A DNA stretch of 61,814 nt from Desulfotomaculum sp. (GTDB taxonomy: Bacteria > Bacillota > Desulfotomaculia > Desulfotomaculales > Nap2-2B), in the NCBI GenBank assembly GCA_003485325.1, contig DMZI01000055.1, forward strand, positions 12,127 through 73,940, written 5' to 3'. The position numbers and the translations under genes are program-made. Positions 50,141-59,394 of the stretch are shown one piece after another. Positions within the stretch are counted from its first letter, which is position 1, and each line of letters begins with the position of its first letter. Under the pieces are notes generated by a model, which had not been told where the DNA came from, ran no database searches, and saw only the letters and a list, made by a program, of their open reading frames with translations.

Positions 50141-50342
50141 TCCTGAAAATTGATGTGCATTAGGGAGGCCAACTGCCTGCGTGCTCATGTTCGCCTCTTA
50201 TACTTGTACGAACTCGTTCACCCTCGGGTTCGTTCAAACTCGGCGCTTATGCGCCTCAAACAGTTCCCTCACTTATCCCCGGGTTCACTCGTTCTTTGAA
50301 TGAAGTCTCAAAATCGCACTTAAGGCATTGCCCTCCCTTTGG
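50141..50342. repeat. dispersed repeat B copy 3
   Basis: Core 50162-50338 (177 bases), the same length as copy 2. It begins after CCTGAAAAT, the usual C edge. It lies between the cysS stop (50352) and the mrnC start, so it is transcribed with the operon if the string is polycistronic. Confidence 0.82.
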
Positions 50343-50351
50343 ACATTTTTA

Positions 50352-51797
50352 CTAGATACTTAATTTCCATCTGACTCCGTCCGGTGTATCTTCTATTATA
50401 ATCCCAATTTCTTTCAGCCCGCTGCGAATCCGGTCAGCCGTTGACCAATCTTTTTTTGTACGGGCTTCCTGACGGACTTTTAAAAGCAACTCAATTAAAG
50501 ATTGAACCAAACTGTCGTCGGCGTGTGGTTTTTCATCAAGGATAAATTTGCCTTCGGGGCCTGTCTTGAACAACCCCAGAACGCTGTTAAAATATGCATA
50601 AAGTTCAATAGCCTTGACTAAATCAGCCTTGTCCATCACTGTGTTTTGGTTTAAAAACGTATTTACTTCTTTAGCAGCCTCGAAGAAAATCCCGATTGCC
50701 AGAGCGGTGTTAAAGTCATCATCCATTGCCTGGTTGAAACGTTTTTTTAGTTCTGAGAGACTTGCTTGAAAATCAGAATCATTTTCTTTAATCGCCACTG
50801 ACGAATGTTTCTGAATAGCTTCCTCAAGCAGTTCAATACTGTTTTTCAGACGTTCCAACCCTTGTCCCGATGCATCCAGCTTTTCAAAATCAAAATCTAA
50901 CGGGCTGCGGTAATGTGTAGAAAGAAGGAAAAAACGGACGGTAAGGGAATTGAATTTTTCCAGGATTTCTCTAACCAAAAAAAAGTTGCCTAATGATTTT
51001 GACATTTTATCCTGGTTAATGGTAATAAAACCATTGTGAACCCAGTATCGCGCGAAAAGTTTTCCGGTAGCTGCTTCTGACTGGGCGATTTCATTTTCAT
51101 GGTGGGGAAAAATCAGGTCCATACCGCCTCCGTGGATGTCAAAACCGGAACCAAGGTATTTTAAAGACATTGCCGAACACTCTATATGCCAGCCAGGTCT
51201 GCCGGCGCCCCAGGGGCTTTCCCAGAAGGGTTCGCCTTTCCTGGCAGCCTTCCAGAGTGCAAAATCCGCCGGGTTTTTTTTCCTGGGATCTACTTCTACC
51301 CTGGCGCCGGCCAGAATTTCATCGCTTGATCTATGGGAGAGTTTTCCGTATTCCGGAAAAGACGAAACATCAAAATATATATTGCCTTCAACCGCGTAGG
51401 CAAATCTTTTTTCTATCAAAACAGCGATCATTTCAATGATTTCTTTCATATGCCCGGAAACTCTGGGGTGGCAATTTGCCCTGGCCACATTTAAAGCATC
51501 GGCATCCCTGTAGTATTCTTCGATATATTTTTGAGAAATAATTGATGCGTCTAACCCTTCCTCAAAAGATCTTTTGATAATCTTGTCGTCTATATCTGTA
51601 AAATTCTGGATATATTTAACCTGAAATCCCTGCTGCACGAAGTAGCGGCGTATGGTATCGAAGAAAACTAGAGGCCGGGCATTTCCAAGATGGATATAGT
51701 TATAAGTTGTAGGGCCGCATACATAAATGGATACTTTTCCGTCTTCACGGGGAATAAACTTTTCTTTTTGTCTCGTTAAAGTATTATAGATCTCCAA
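50352..51797 (-). CDS. cysS: cysteinyl-tRNA synthetase
   Basis: A 481-residue class I synthetase. Zinc-ligand Cys in YVCGPTTYNYIHLGNAR (HLGN is the HIGH motif), KMSKSLGN loop, and WHIECSAMS. It normally precedes mrnC; here repeat B3 lies between them. A terminator lies upstream after codY. Confidence 0.96.
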   Translation of the reverse strand: MEIYNTLTRQKEKFIPREDGKVSIYVCGPTTYNYIHLGNARPLVFFDTIRRYFVQQGFQVKYIQNFTDIDDKIIKRSFEEGLDASIISQKYIEEYYRDADALNVARANCHPRVSGHMKEIIEMIAVLIEKRFAYAVEGNIYFDVSSFPEYGKLSHRSSDEILAGARVEVDPRKKNPADFALWKAARKGEPFWESPWGAGRPGWHIECSAMSLKYLGSGFDIHGGGMDLIFPHHENEIAQSEAATGKLFARYWVHNGFITINQDKMSKSLGNFFLVREILEKFNSLTVRFFLLSTHYRSPLDFDFEKLDASGQGLERLKNSIELLEEAIQKHSSVAIKENDSDFQASLSELKKRFNQAMDDDFNTALAIGIFFEAAKEVNTFLNQNTVMDKADLVKAIELYAYFNSVLGLFKTGPEGKFILDEKPHADDSLVQSLIELLLKVRQEARTKKDWSTADRIRSGLKEIGIIIEDTPDGVRWKLSI

Positions 51798-51838
51798 AAT
51801 ATGCTTCTCCTTTTAAGTCTATTATGTTTCAGCGCATA

Positions 51839-51888
51839 AAAAAAACCGAAATATACCAATGTAAAAGACATGGCAATACTTTGGTTTT
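51839..51888 (-). terminator. possible second terminator between codY and cysS
   Basis: On the minus strand ACCAAAGTATTGCCATG and CATTGGTATATTTCGGT form an imperfect 17-base stem with a TCTTTTA loop, followed by eight T. The T-run fits a rho-independent terminator. Confidence 0.6.
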
Positions 51889-51900
51889 ATGTAAAAAAGC

Positions 51901-51937
51901 AATAAAACCACAGCTCCGGCCGAACTGTGGTTTTATT
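51901..51937 (-). terminator. terminator of codY
   Basis: On the minus strand AAAACCACAG / CTGTGGTTTT around TTCGGCCGGAG, then ATTGC. It starts three bases after the codY stop. Confidence 0.8.
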
Positions 51938-51939
51938 GC

Positions 51940-52725
51940 TTAATATTGTTTAAGTCTTTCCAGCTCTTCCAGCAGTCTATCATTTAGTACCCTGATGTAT
52001 GTTCCTTTCATGCCCAGGGACTTTGACTCAATGACTCCTGCGCTTTCAAATTTACGCAAAGCGTTTACAATAACCGATCGTGTTATTCCCACGCTGTCTG
52101 CTATTTTGCTTGCCACCAGCAATCCTTCATCTCCGTTTAATTCTTCAAAGATATGGTGTACAGCATCCAGCTCAGAAAAAGACAGTGTACCAATAGCAAT
52201 TTGTACCGCCGCCCTCTTGCGGGCTTCTTCTTCCATACGTCCTGCCCTGGCGCGCAGAATTTCCATTCCTATAACAGTGGCGCCGTACTCAGCTAAAACA
52301 AGGTCTTCATCATAAAAAATGTTTTCAAATTTGGCAAGCACAAGAGTCCCCAACCTTGAACCGGCCCCCACAATGGGTACTATTGTTATAACTTTGTTGT
52401 TATAGTTACAACTTGTCTGCTGGTTAAAAATACAGGCGCCTGCTGTCTGTGGAAAATTTGCATTTGTTTCATCCATGCGCAGCAATGTTTCGTTGTATGC
52501 CTCTGGAAAACCAACCGGGGATTCAACTAAGTTATCTATTATTTCACAATTAAAACCTTTCAGGTATGAGTACCCGAGTATTTTACCGCGCCGATCGATA
52601 ATATAAATGCTGCATCCGATGTTTTCTCCCAAAATGGCTGCTATTTCCCTGAAATCGACAGGGTATCCTGCAGATTTTTGCAGTAACTTGTTTAAGGAAC
52701 GTGTTTTATCGAGCAGGTTGCTCAT
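51940..52725 (-). CDS. codY: GTP-sensing transcriptional repressor CodY
   Basis: A 261-residue global nutrient regulator responding to GTP and branched-chain amino acids. N-terminal GAF domain (about 1-155) and C-terminal winged helix-turn-helix with VASKIADSVGITRSVIVNAL. ATG 52725 has GAGGAA nine bases upstream; TTG 52734 is too close. Last gene of dprA-topA-xerC-hslV-hslU-codY. Confidence 0.96.
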   Translation of the reverse strand: MSNLLDKTRSLNKLLQKSAGYPVDFREIAAILGENIGCSIYIIDRRGKILGYSYLKGFNCEIIDNLVESPVGFPEAYNETLLRMDETNANFPQTAGACIFNQQTSCNYNNKVITIVPIVGAGSRLGTLVLAKFENIFYDEDLVLAEYGATVIGMEILRARAGRMEEEARKRAAVQIAIGTLSFSELDAVHHIFEELNGDEGLLVASKIADSVGITRSVIVNALRKFESAGVIESKSLGMKGTYIRVLNDRLLEELERLKQY

Positions 52726-52797
52726 TTTAATCAATTCCTCTCTAGGATTATTGTTTCTTAACCAGGAAAACAGTTCTTTAAAGAGGAATATACTTTG

Positions 52798-54195
52798 CTA
52801 CAGGATATAACGGCTAAGATCCTCGCTCTTGACTATCTCCCCGAGTTTTTGACGCACATAAGATTCGTCGATATTAATAGTTTGTCCCGTTAATTCACAA
52901 GCATTAAAAGAAATTTCTTCCAGCAGCTTCTCCATAATAGTATGAAGCCTTCTGGCGCCTATATTCTCTGTCTGCTCGTTAACAGTATAAGCGATTTTTG
53001 CAATTTCTGCAAGAGAATTTTTTGAAAATTTTATCTCTAATCCTTCTGTTGCCATCAGACTGGTATATTGTTTAATAAGGGAGTTTTCAGGTTCAGTAAG
53101 AATCTGTAAGAAGTTCTGCTGGGTTAAACTGTCGAGTTCTACTCGAAGCGGAAAACGCCCCTGAAGCTCCGGAATAAGATCAGAAGGCTTTACTCCATGA
53201 AAAGCGCCCGCGGCAATAAACAGTATGTGATCGGTCCTGACAGGTCCATACTTTGTCATTACTGTTGAACCTTCAACAATTGGCAGGATATCCCTTTGAA
53301 CGCCGCCCCGGGAAACATCAGGCCCATGTCCGCTATCGCGGCCTGCAATCTTATCTATCTCATCCAGGAAAACAATCCCGTCCTCTTCAGATCTTTTTAT
53401 TGCTTCGGAATATACTTCATCCATGTCAATTAACTTTTGTGCTTCCTGCTGAGTCAGAATTTTACGTGCCTCTGTTACGGTAACTTTCCTTCTGCGTTTC
53501 TTCTTGGGTAAAATTCCACCAAGCATATCCTGGATATTAATGCCCATCTCTTCCATTCCTGAACCCGTGAAGACTTCAAGCATTGGAGGCGCCGTATCTT
53601 CAACCTCTATTTCCAGGTATTCAGTTTCGAGTTCCCCGAGAAACAACCTGTTGCGAAGGGTCTCCCTTTCCAGTTGGATACGGCGGTTCTTTTGTTCCTG
53701 GATCTGATCAACTGGCTCCGTTTGTTTCGTCCCACTAAAAATCATCTCCAGCGGGTTCCGGATAGCTGACTCCTGTCTATGCAGCGGAGCAAGAAGTTCT
53801 ATTATTCTTTCTTCTGCTATCTTTCTTGCCTTTTTCTCCACTAAAGTAATTTTTTCTTGTTTGACCATTCGGATGGAAGTTTCCAATAGATCCCTGATCA
53901 TACCCTCGACGTCCCTGCCAACGTAGCCAATCTCAGTAAATTTTGTTGCCTCAACCTTGATAAAAGGCGCTTTCACAAGCCTTGCCAGCCTGCGCGCAAT
54001 TTCCGTTTTTCCAACACCGGTAGGGCCAATCATAAGAATATTTTTGGGAACTATTTCTTCCCTCAAATCTTCAGGAAGCTTGCTGCGACGGTATCGGTTG
54101 CGAAGTGCTATAGAAACAGCTTTTTTTGCCTTTTCCTGTCCGACAATAAATTTATTTAACTCCTTCATAGTATCCCGCGGAGTTAAACCTTCCAT
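52798..54195 (-). CDS. hslU: ATP-dependent protease ATPase subunit HslU (ClpY)
   Basis: A 465-residue AAA+ unfoldase. Walker A GPTGVGKT at 57-64, Walker B GIVFLDEIDKI, I-domain insertion (about 110-240), sensor residues in NIGARRLHTIME. ATG with GGGAGG upstream, 17 bases after hslV. Confidence 0.96.
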   Translation of the reverse strand: MEGLTPRDTMKELNKFIVGQEKAKKAVSIALRNRYRRSKLPEDLREEIVPKNILMIGPTGVGKTEIARRLARLVKAPFIKVEATKFTEIGYVGRDVEGMIRDLLETSIRMVKQEKITLVEKKARKIAEERIIELLAPLHRQESAIRNPLEMIFSGTKQTEPVDQIQEQKNRRIQLERETLRNRLFLGELETEYLEIEVEDTAPPMLEVFTGSGMEEMGINIQDMLGGILPKKKRRRKVTVTEARKILTQQEAQKLIDMDEVYSEAIKRSEEDGIVFLDEIDKIAGRDSGHGPDVSRGGVQRDILPIVEGSTVMTKYGPVRTDHILFIAAGAFHGVKPSDLIPELQGRFPLRVELDSLTQQNFLQILTEPENSLIKQYTSLMATEGLEIKFSKNSLAEIAKIAYTVNEQTENIGARRLHTIMEKLLEEISFNACELTGQTINIDESYVRQKLGEIVKSEDLSRYIL

Positions 54196-54212
54196 TTAAT
54201 TTTTCCTCCCTT

Positions 54213-54797
54213 TCAGATTTGCGATTTGTCTGCTGTTTCACTATCCTCGCGCGACAGCAAATCTGGCTTAAGATCTTCAACCGTAATTTCCTTGTTGGTG
54301 TAAACACAAATATCCGACGCTATATCCATAGCCTCACGGACAATCTGTGAAGCTGTGAGCTGCGTATGTTTTAACAAAGCCCTTGCTGATGCAAGGGCAT
54401 AAGGCCCGCCGGATCCAATAGCGGCTATGCCGTCGTCAGGTTCAATTACTTCCCCGCCTCCGGATATAACATACAAATGGTCTGGATCGACAATAATCAA
54501 GAGCGCTTCCAGCCGGCGAAGAACCCTATCCGTTCGCCATTCTTTAGCCAGTTCAACGGCTGCTCTTTGAATATTTCCGTTATAAGTTTCCAATTTGGCT
54601 TCAAATTTTTCAAAAAGAGTAAAGGCGTCAGCCACGGACCCTGCAAAACCCGCCAACACACGGTCATTATACAAGCGCCTAATTTTATTTGCTCTGTGTT
54701 TTAGAATTGTATTTTGGCCGAAAGTAACCTGACCGTCACCTGCCATGGCCACCTGACCGTTTTTTCTAACCGCTATAATTGTAGTCGAGTGAAACAC
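54213..54797 (-). CDS. hslV: ATP-dependent protease subunit HslV (ClpQ)
   Basis: A 194-residue proteasome-like peptidase working with HslU. Catalytic N-terminal Thr in FHSTTIIAVRKNG after processing, MAGDGQVTFGQ, and LAGFAGSVADAFTLF. GTG 54797 (MFHSTT) is preferred, with AAGAAGGGTG upstream; GTG 54806 would add three residues. Confidence 0.95.
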   Translation of the reverse strand: MFHSTTIIAVRKNGQVAMAGDGQVTFGQNTILKHRANKIRRLYNDRVLAGFAGSVADAFTLFEKFEAKLETYNGNIQRAAVELAKEWRTDRVLRRLEALLIIVDPDHLYVISGGGEVIEPDDGIAAIGSGGPYALASARALLKHTQLTASQIVREAMDIASDICVYTNKEITVEDLKPDLLSREDSETADKSQI

Positions 54798-54828
54798 TAT
54801 GATCACCCTTCTTTTTTAATAATAGAAC

Positions 54829-55734
54829 TTATGCCCGGGGATGAAATTGCTGATAAACTTTCTTTAATTTTTCCTGCGTAACATGAGTATATACCTGGGT
54901 AGTTGATAAACGCTTATGGCCAAGCAACTCCTGAACTGCCCTTATATCCGCTCCCCTGTCCAACATGTGGGTAGCATAAGTGTGGCGAATCAGGTGAGGA
55001 TTTACGTGACGGTTAAGGCAGCTTTTACAGACCTGTTTATTTATAATCTTGCGTACTCCTCTGGTTGTCAGTCTCTTACCCATTCTGTTTAAAAATACCG
55101 CCTGTTCAAAACCAAATTTGTTGGCAAGTCTGGGCCTGCCGTCTTCAAGATAAATTCTTATACTGTCAACTGCGGGAAAACCTATGGGAACAATCCGTTC
55201 TTTACTGCCCTTGCCCATAAGTTTTAAGTAGCGGGAAGTAAGATCAAGATTGTTTAAATCTAAACTAACCAGTTCACTAACCCGCATACCTGAAGCATAG
55301 AGTGTTTCCAGCAGGGCGCGGTCCCTTAAGTCCAAAGGGTTGTTTTTTGACGGGGCTTTGACCAGCATTCTGCATTCATCCTCAAATAAAAACGAAGGCA
55401 GCCGTTTTTCCAGCCGCAGGTAACTTATTCTGGAAAGCGGGTTATCTCTTATTATCCCTTCCCTGCTTAAAAATTTAAAGAAGGATCTCCAACCTGCCAG
55501 CTTTCTGTTGATGCTTGAACGGGCAAGTTTTTCCCTGTGCAGTTTCGATAAATAGGACCGGATAAGTTGGTAGTTAATATCGCCTGGCTGTAATTCAAAA
55601 TCTTTTTTTTCAAGAAAATGCGAGAAAAAGTCTATTCCCTGGAAGATGTCCCGCTGGTAACCTTCCAATGTATGGACAGACACATTTTTTTCTAATTGCA
55701 AATAATTAAGAAAACTATCAACATACGAATACAT
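54829..55734 (-). CDS. xerC: tyrosine recombinase XerC
   Basis: A 301-residue site-specific recombinase resolving chromosome dimers. Catalytic residues: Arg151 (SGMRVSEL), His247 and Arg250 (HLIRH), His273 (LGHKRLS), Tyr282 (VYTHV). It lies between topA and hslV as in other Firmicutes, which favours XerC over a phage or transposon integrase. Confidence 0.95.
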   Translation of the reverse strand: MYSYVDSFLNYLQLEKNVSVHTLEGYQRDIFQGIDFFSHFLEKKDFELQPGDINYQLIRSYLSKLHREKLARSSINRKLAGWRSFFKFLSREGIIRDNPLSRISYLRLEKRLPSFLFEDECRMLVKAPSKNNPLDLRDRALLETLYASGMRVSELVSLDLNNLDLTSRYLKLMGKGSKERIVPIGFPAVDSIRIYLEDGRPRLANKFGFEQAVFLNRMGKRLTTRGVRKIINKQVCKSCLNRHVNPHLIRHTYATHMLDRGADIRAVQELLGHKRLSTTQVYTHVTQEKLKKVYQQFHPRA

Positions 55735-57902
55735 TAAGTTGTTGCCTTCTTTGTATCCATATTTTGCCTCATATTTTTTTTCTTAGATTTTTTATTGTTT
55801 GCGGCATTTATATTTGAAACGTTATTCTCCGTTGCTGATTTATAGCCGCACTCAGTATTAACACAGTTAAGCTGGATGTGTCCATTGCTATTTTCCTTTG
55901 AAACCATTAATCCTCCGCAGCGGGGGCATTTTTCTGGACTGGGTTCATGCCAGGTCACAAAATTACATTCGGGATAACGGCTGCAACCGAAAAAACGGCG
56001 TCCTTTTTTACTCTGCCGCACAACCAGTTCACCCTCGCATTGTGGGCAGGATACTCCCGTAGATGTAACCAGCGGTTTAAGATAACGGCATTCCGGGAAT
56101 CCTGGACAGGCCAGAAATTTGCCGTGCCTGCCAAATTTAATAATCATATTTCTGCCGCATTTTACGCATTTTTCTTCAGTTTGTTCATCCTGCAGCGTTA
56201 CTTTTTCAATTTTTTCACCCGCTGTTTCCACAGTTTCCCTAAAGGGGAAGTAAAACTCCTGAAGCATTTTTACCCATTCAAGTTTACCTTCTTCAATTTT
56301 GTCGAGTTTTTCCTCGATCATTGCCGTAAATTCAATATCTATAATTTTAGGAAAATGATTTTTAAGAAGATCGACAACAACCTTTCCTAACTTAGTAGGC
56401 ACAAACTGTCTTTTTAACCTGTTCACATAACTGCGTCTTAATATTGTCTCCACAATCGGGGCATATGTACTGGGCCTGCCGATCCCTTTTTCCTCCAGTG
56501 CCTTAATTAATGTAGCATCAGTATACCGTGGAGGCGGTTGGGTGAAATGTTGCTTCGGAATCAATGATTTGGCTTTAAATGTATCACCTTCAAAGAGCTT
56601 TGGCAGTGTTGCTTCAAATTCCTTTAATTCATCCTGGCCGGATTCAATGTAAACACGCATAAAGCCTGGAAATTTTATAACCGAGCCCGCAGCGCGAAAA
56701 AGATATCTCCCTGTACCCAAGTCTACTCTGGTAGTTTCAATGAGAGCAGGACTCATCTGGCTGGCCGCAAACCGTGACCAGATAAGTTTATAAAGCTTAT
56801 ACTGGTCTCTTGATAAATATTTCTTGACTGTTTCAGGTTCGCGATAAATAGAAGTTGGTCTGATAGCCTCATGGGCGTCCTGTATTTTTCCTTTTTGAAC
56901 GGCATGTTTTTGAAAATTTGATACAAACTCCTGGCCAAACCTCTCCTTGAGAAAACTCCCTGCCTCTGCCTGGGCAGATTCAGAGACTCTGGTAGAATCA
57001 GTCCTTATATATGTAACAAGCCCAACCGGGGTTTTTTCACCCACATCCAGGCCTTCGTACAATTGCTGTACAAGGGTCATTGTTCGTCTGGCGGTATAAT
57101 TTAATTTATGATAGGCTTCCTGCTGCAGGGCGCTGGTTGTGAATGGCGGAGAGGGATAACGAGTTTTTTCCTGAGTAGTAATCCTGCTAACCCGGTAAGA
57201 AGCTCCGGTAAGATCCCTGATTATTTTGTCGATCTGTTTTTTATTGGAGATACCTGCTTTTTCATCATTTATTTTATATAACCTCGCCTCAAAGGAGACA
57301 CCGTCTTTTTGGATAAAGTTAACTGTAAGCGTCCAGTATTCCTCGGGTGTGAAAGATTCAATCTCGCTTTCCCGATCACAGATTAAACGGATTGCAACAG
57401 ACTGCACTCTTCCCGCGCTTAATCCGCTCTTTACTTTTTGCCATAACAGGGGGCTCAGATTATAACCTACCAGGCGATCTAAAATACGCCGCGCCTGCTG
57501 AGAATTAACACGATTGAAATCTATTTCACGAGGTGTCTTAATAGCTTTCTGTACGGCCTGCTTGGTGACCTCGTTGAATTCAACGCGGCAGGAACTGTCT
57601 TTTATCTTCAGCATTTCACGCAGATGCCAGGCAATAGCTTCACCCTCGCGGTCAGGATCAGGAGCTAATAATACGTGATCAACTTTTTTAACCGCTGATT
57701 TTAAATCTTTAATTATTTCTCCTTTTCCTCTGATTGTAATATACTTCGGTTGGAAACTGCCTTCAGTCTGAATCCCCAGGCTGCTGCGCGGCAGATCCCT
57801 TACATGCCCCATCGAAGCTTTGACAGTATATTTACTTCCCAGGAACTTGCTTAAGCTTCTTGCTTTGGTTGGTGATTCAACTATAACCAACGTTTTTGAC
57901 AA
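55734..57902 (-). CDS. topA: DNA topoisomerase I
   Basis: A 722-residue type IA topoisomerase. Toprim domain with VIVESPTKARSL and DPDREGEAIAWH; active-site Tyr298 in TYIRTDSTR; three C-terminal zinc fingers (CVKCGRN, CPQCEGE, CPRCGGL). TTG start 57902 with GGAGG upstream. Its stop overlaps the xerC start. Confidence 0.97.
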   Translation of the reverse strand: MSKTLVIVESPTKARSLSKFLGSKYTVKASMGHVRDLPRSSLGIQTEGSFQPKYITIRGKGEIIKDLKSAVKKVDHVLLAPDPDREGEAIAWHLREMLKIKDSSCRVEFNEVTKQAVQKAIKTPREIDFNRVNSQQARRILDRLVGYNLSPLLWQKVKSGLSAGRVQSVAIRLICDRESEIESFTPEEYWTLTVNFIQKDGVSFEARLYKINDEKAGISNKKQIDKIIRDLTGASYRVSRITTQEKTRYPSPPFTTSALQQEAYHKLNYTARRTMTLVQQLYEGLDVGEKTPVGLVTYIRTDSTRVSESAQAEAGSFLKERFGQEFVSNFQKHAVQKGKIQDAHEAIRPTSIYREPETVKKYLSRDQYKLYKLIWSRFAASQMSPALIETTRVDLGTGRYLFRAAGSVIKFPGFMRVYIESGQDELKEFEATLPKLFEGDTFKAKSLIPKQHFTQPPPRYTDATLIKALEEKGIGRPSTYAPIVETILRRSYVNRLKRQFVPTKLGKVVVDLLKNHFPKIIDIEFTAMIEEKLDKIEEGKLEWVKMLQEFYFPFRETVETAGEKIEKVTLQDEQTEEKCVKCGRNMIIKFGRHGKFLACPGFPECRYLKPLVTSTGVSCPQCEGELVVRQSKKGRRFFGCSRYPECNFVTWHEPSPEKCPRCGGLMVSKENSNGHIQLNCVNTECGYKSATENNVSNINAANNKKSKKKNMRQNMDTKKATT

Positions 57903-58010
57903 TAATACTCACACCTTTCCTCCAGAAGTATCTACTGCCCGTTATTTTTATATGCGAGTATACTTTAAAAAATCATTTTTCAAAAGTCAACATTTAAAGA
58001 TGATTAATGA

Positions 58011-59123
58011 CTATTCCCGCAAAGCGTAAAGTCCGCCCGGCAGCTGTCTGACCAATCCCTTGATTTCAAGGAACATAAGCGCTGCTAACACTTCCTGCGC
58101 AGACAGCCCTGTCTGGTTTATTATAACGTCAAGGTCATAGGAATTGCCAATAAGCAAATGATAAATATTTTCTTCTTCCCGGTTCATTTTTGGAAGAGTT
58201 TTTGTTTTTATTTCACTCTTTCCAAATAAAGAGCCAAGCCCGATTTCTTCAAAAATATCTTCAACCTTTTCAAACAAGCATGCACCCTGTTTGATCAAAC
58301 GGTTTGTTCCTTTACTCACGGGACTGTTGATGTTTCCCGGCACGGCCAGTACTTCCCTGCCCTGTTCAAGGGCGCAATCGGCAGTAATTAAGGCGCCGCT
58401 TCTTTCCGAGGCTTCAATCACAACGACAGCCCTGGAAAGCCCGCTGATAATTCGGTTTCTAACAGGAAAGTGCCATGCTTCCGGAGGAGAACCTAAAGGA
58501 TATTCGCTGATCACCGCTCCGCTTAAGGAAATATTGTCCTGAAGAGCCCGGTTTTCGCCTGGGTAAACAACATCAATGCCATTACCTAAAACTGCAATAG
58601 TTCGTCCACTCACTTTTAAGGCTCCCCTGTGAGCGCTGCTGTCAATGCCCCTGGCCAAGCCGCTGACTACCGTTAATCCGCTTTCAGCCAATTCCGCCGC
58701 TACTTTTTCGGCAACAGATTTTCCATAATAGGTTGGACGCCTTGAACCTACAAGGGCGACCGCAGGGTTATCCTGTGACATAAGGTTCCCTTTATAAAAG
58801 AGGCCGGGCGGAGGATCGAAAATATTTTTCAATGGCTCAGGATAAGAAGGTTCATGATAAGTTATATATCCTATTCCCTCTTTGTCCAGGCGGGCTATCT
58901 CTGCGTCCAGTTCTATGTCTTTCTTTTTTCTGTCCAAATTTAAGGCAACCTCAGTTGAACATCCGCCTGTCTTAACAAGTTCGTTAAAGGACGCTTCCCA
59001 GGCTGTCTTTGGTGAGCCGAAACGCTCAACTAAGTTCCAGATGCGTTTTGCCTGGCCGGGAAGCACAATTTGCCAGCCAAGCCAAAAAATATTTTCCTGC
59101 ATATTCATCACTTTAATCATCAT
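58011..59123 (-). CDS. dprA: DNA-processing protein DprA (Smf)
   Basis: A 370-residue protein loading RecA on single-stranded DNA during transformation. Rossmann-like core: ALVGSRRPTYYGKSVAEK, VVSGLARGIDSSAHRGAL, FPVRNRIISGLS. C-terminal winged-helix domain about 310-365. Start at ATG 59123 or a later ATG (MQENIFWLGW); neither has a good ribosome site. First gene of the topA string. Confidence 0.93.
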   Translation of the reverse strand: MMIKVMNMQENIFWLGWQIVLPGQAKRIWNLVERFGSPKTAWEASFNELVKTGGCSTEVALNLDRKKKDIELDAEIARLDKEGIGYITYHEPSYPEPLKNIFDPPPGLFYKGNLMSQDNPAVALVGSRRPTYYGKSVAEKVAAELAESGLTVVSGLARGIDSSAHRGALKVSGRTIAVLGNGIDVVYPGENRALQDNISLSGAVISEYPLGSPPEAWHFPVRNRIISGLSRAVVVIEASERSGALITADCALEQGREVLAVPGNINSPVSKGTNRLIKQGACLFEKVEDIFEEIGLGSLFGKSEIKTKTLPKMNREEENIYHLLIGNSYDLDVIINQTGLSAQEVLAALMFLEIKGLVRQLPGGLYALRE

Positions 59124-59236
59124 TTTTAGGGCATTCGTGGAAGAAAGCTCAATCTCCTGCCAAATCAGATAATTTTTTCTATTTCAGGATTTGGCCGGAT
59201 TGTTTTAGTTCAATTGTTTTATCCAGATAATTGGTT

Positions 59237-59265
59237 TTGACTTGTGCAGGTTTATTAAGTATAAT
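59237..59265 (+). promoter_or_regulatory. sigma-A promoter of tRNA-Gly
   Basis: -35 TTGACT (59237-59242), 17-base spacer, -10 TATAAT (59260-59265), about 28 bases before the tRNA. Confidence 0.88.
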
Positions 59266-59292
59266 AATAGAAATATACAAAAATTGCGATCA

Positions 59293-59366
59293 GCGGGTGT
59301 AGCTCAATGGTAGAGCATCGGCCTTCCAAGCCGAGTACGTGGGTTCGATTCCCATCACCCGCTCCA
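59293..59366 (+). tRNA. tRNA-Gly (TCC)
   Basis: Acceptor arm GCGGGTG / CACCCGC with encoded CCA. D arm AGCTCAATGGTAGAGC, anticodon loop CTTCCAA (anticodon TCC) and T arm GTGGGTTCGATTCCCAT. Length and loops are canonical. Confidence 0.97.
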
Positions 59367-59394
59367 ACTATAGCATTTAATAAAGGGTGGGATC

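Noticed and set aside
51798..51939. A T-box before cysS
   Set aside because: The gap is only about 140 bases and holds two simple terminators; no T-box core sequence is present.
54829..55734. Phage or transposon integrase
   Set aside because: The tyrosine recombinase sits between topA and hslV, the usual place of the housekeeping xerC, with no attachment site or phage genes nearby.
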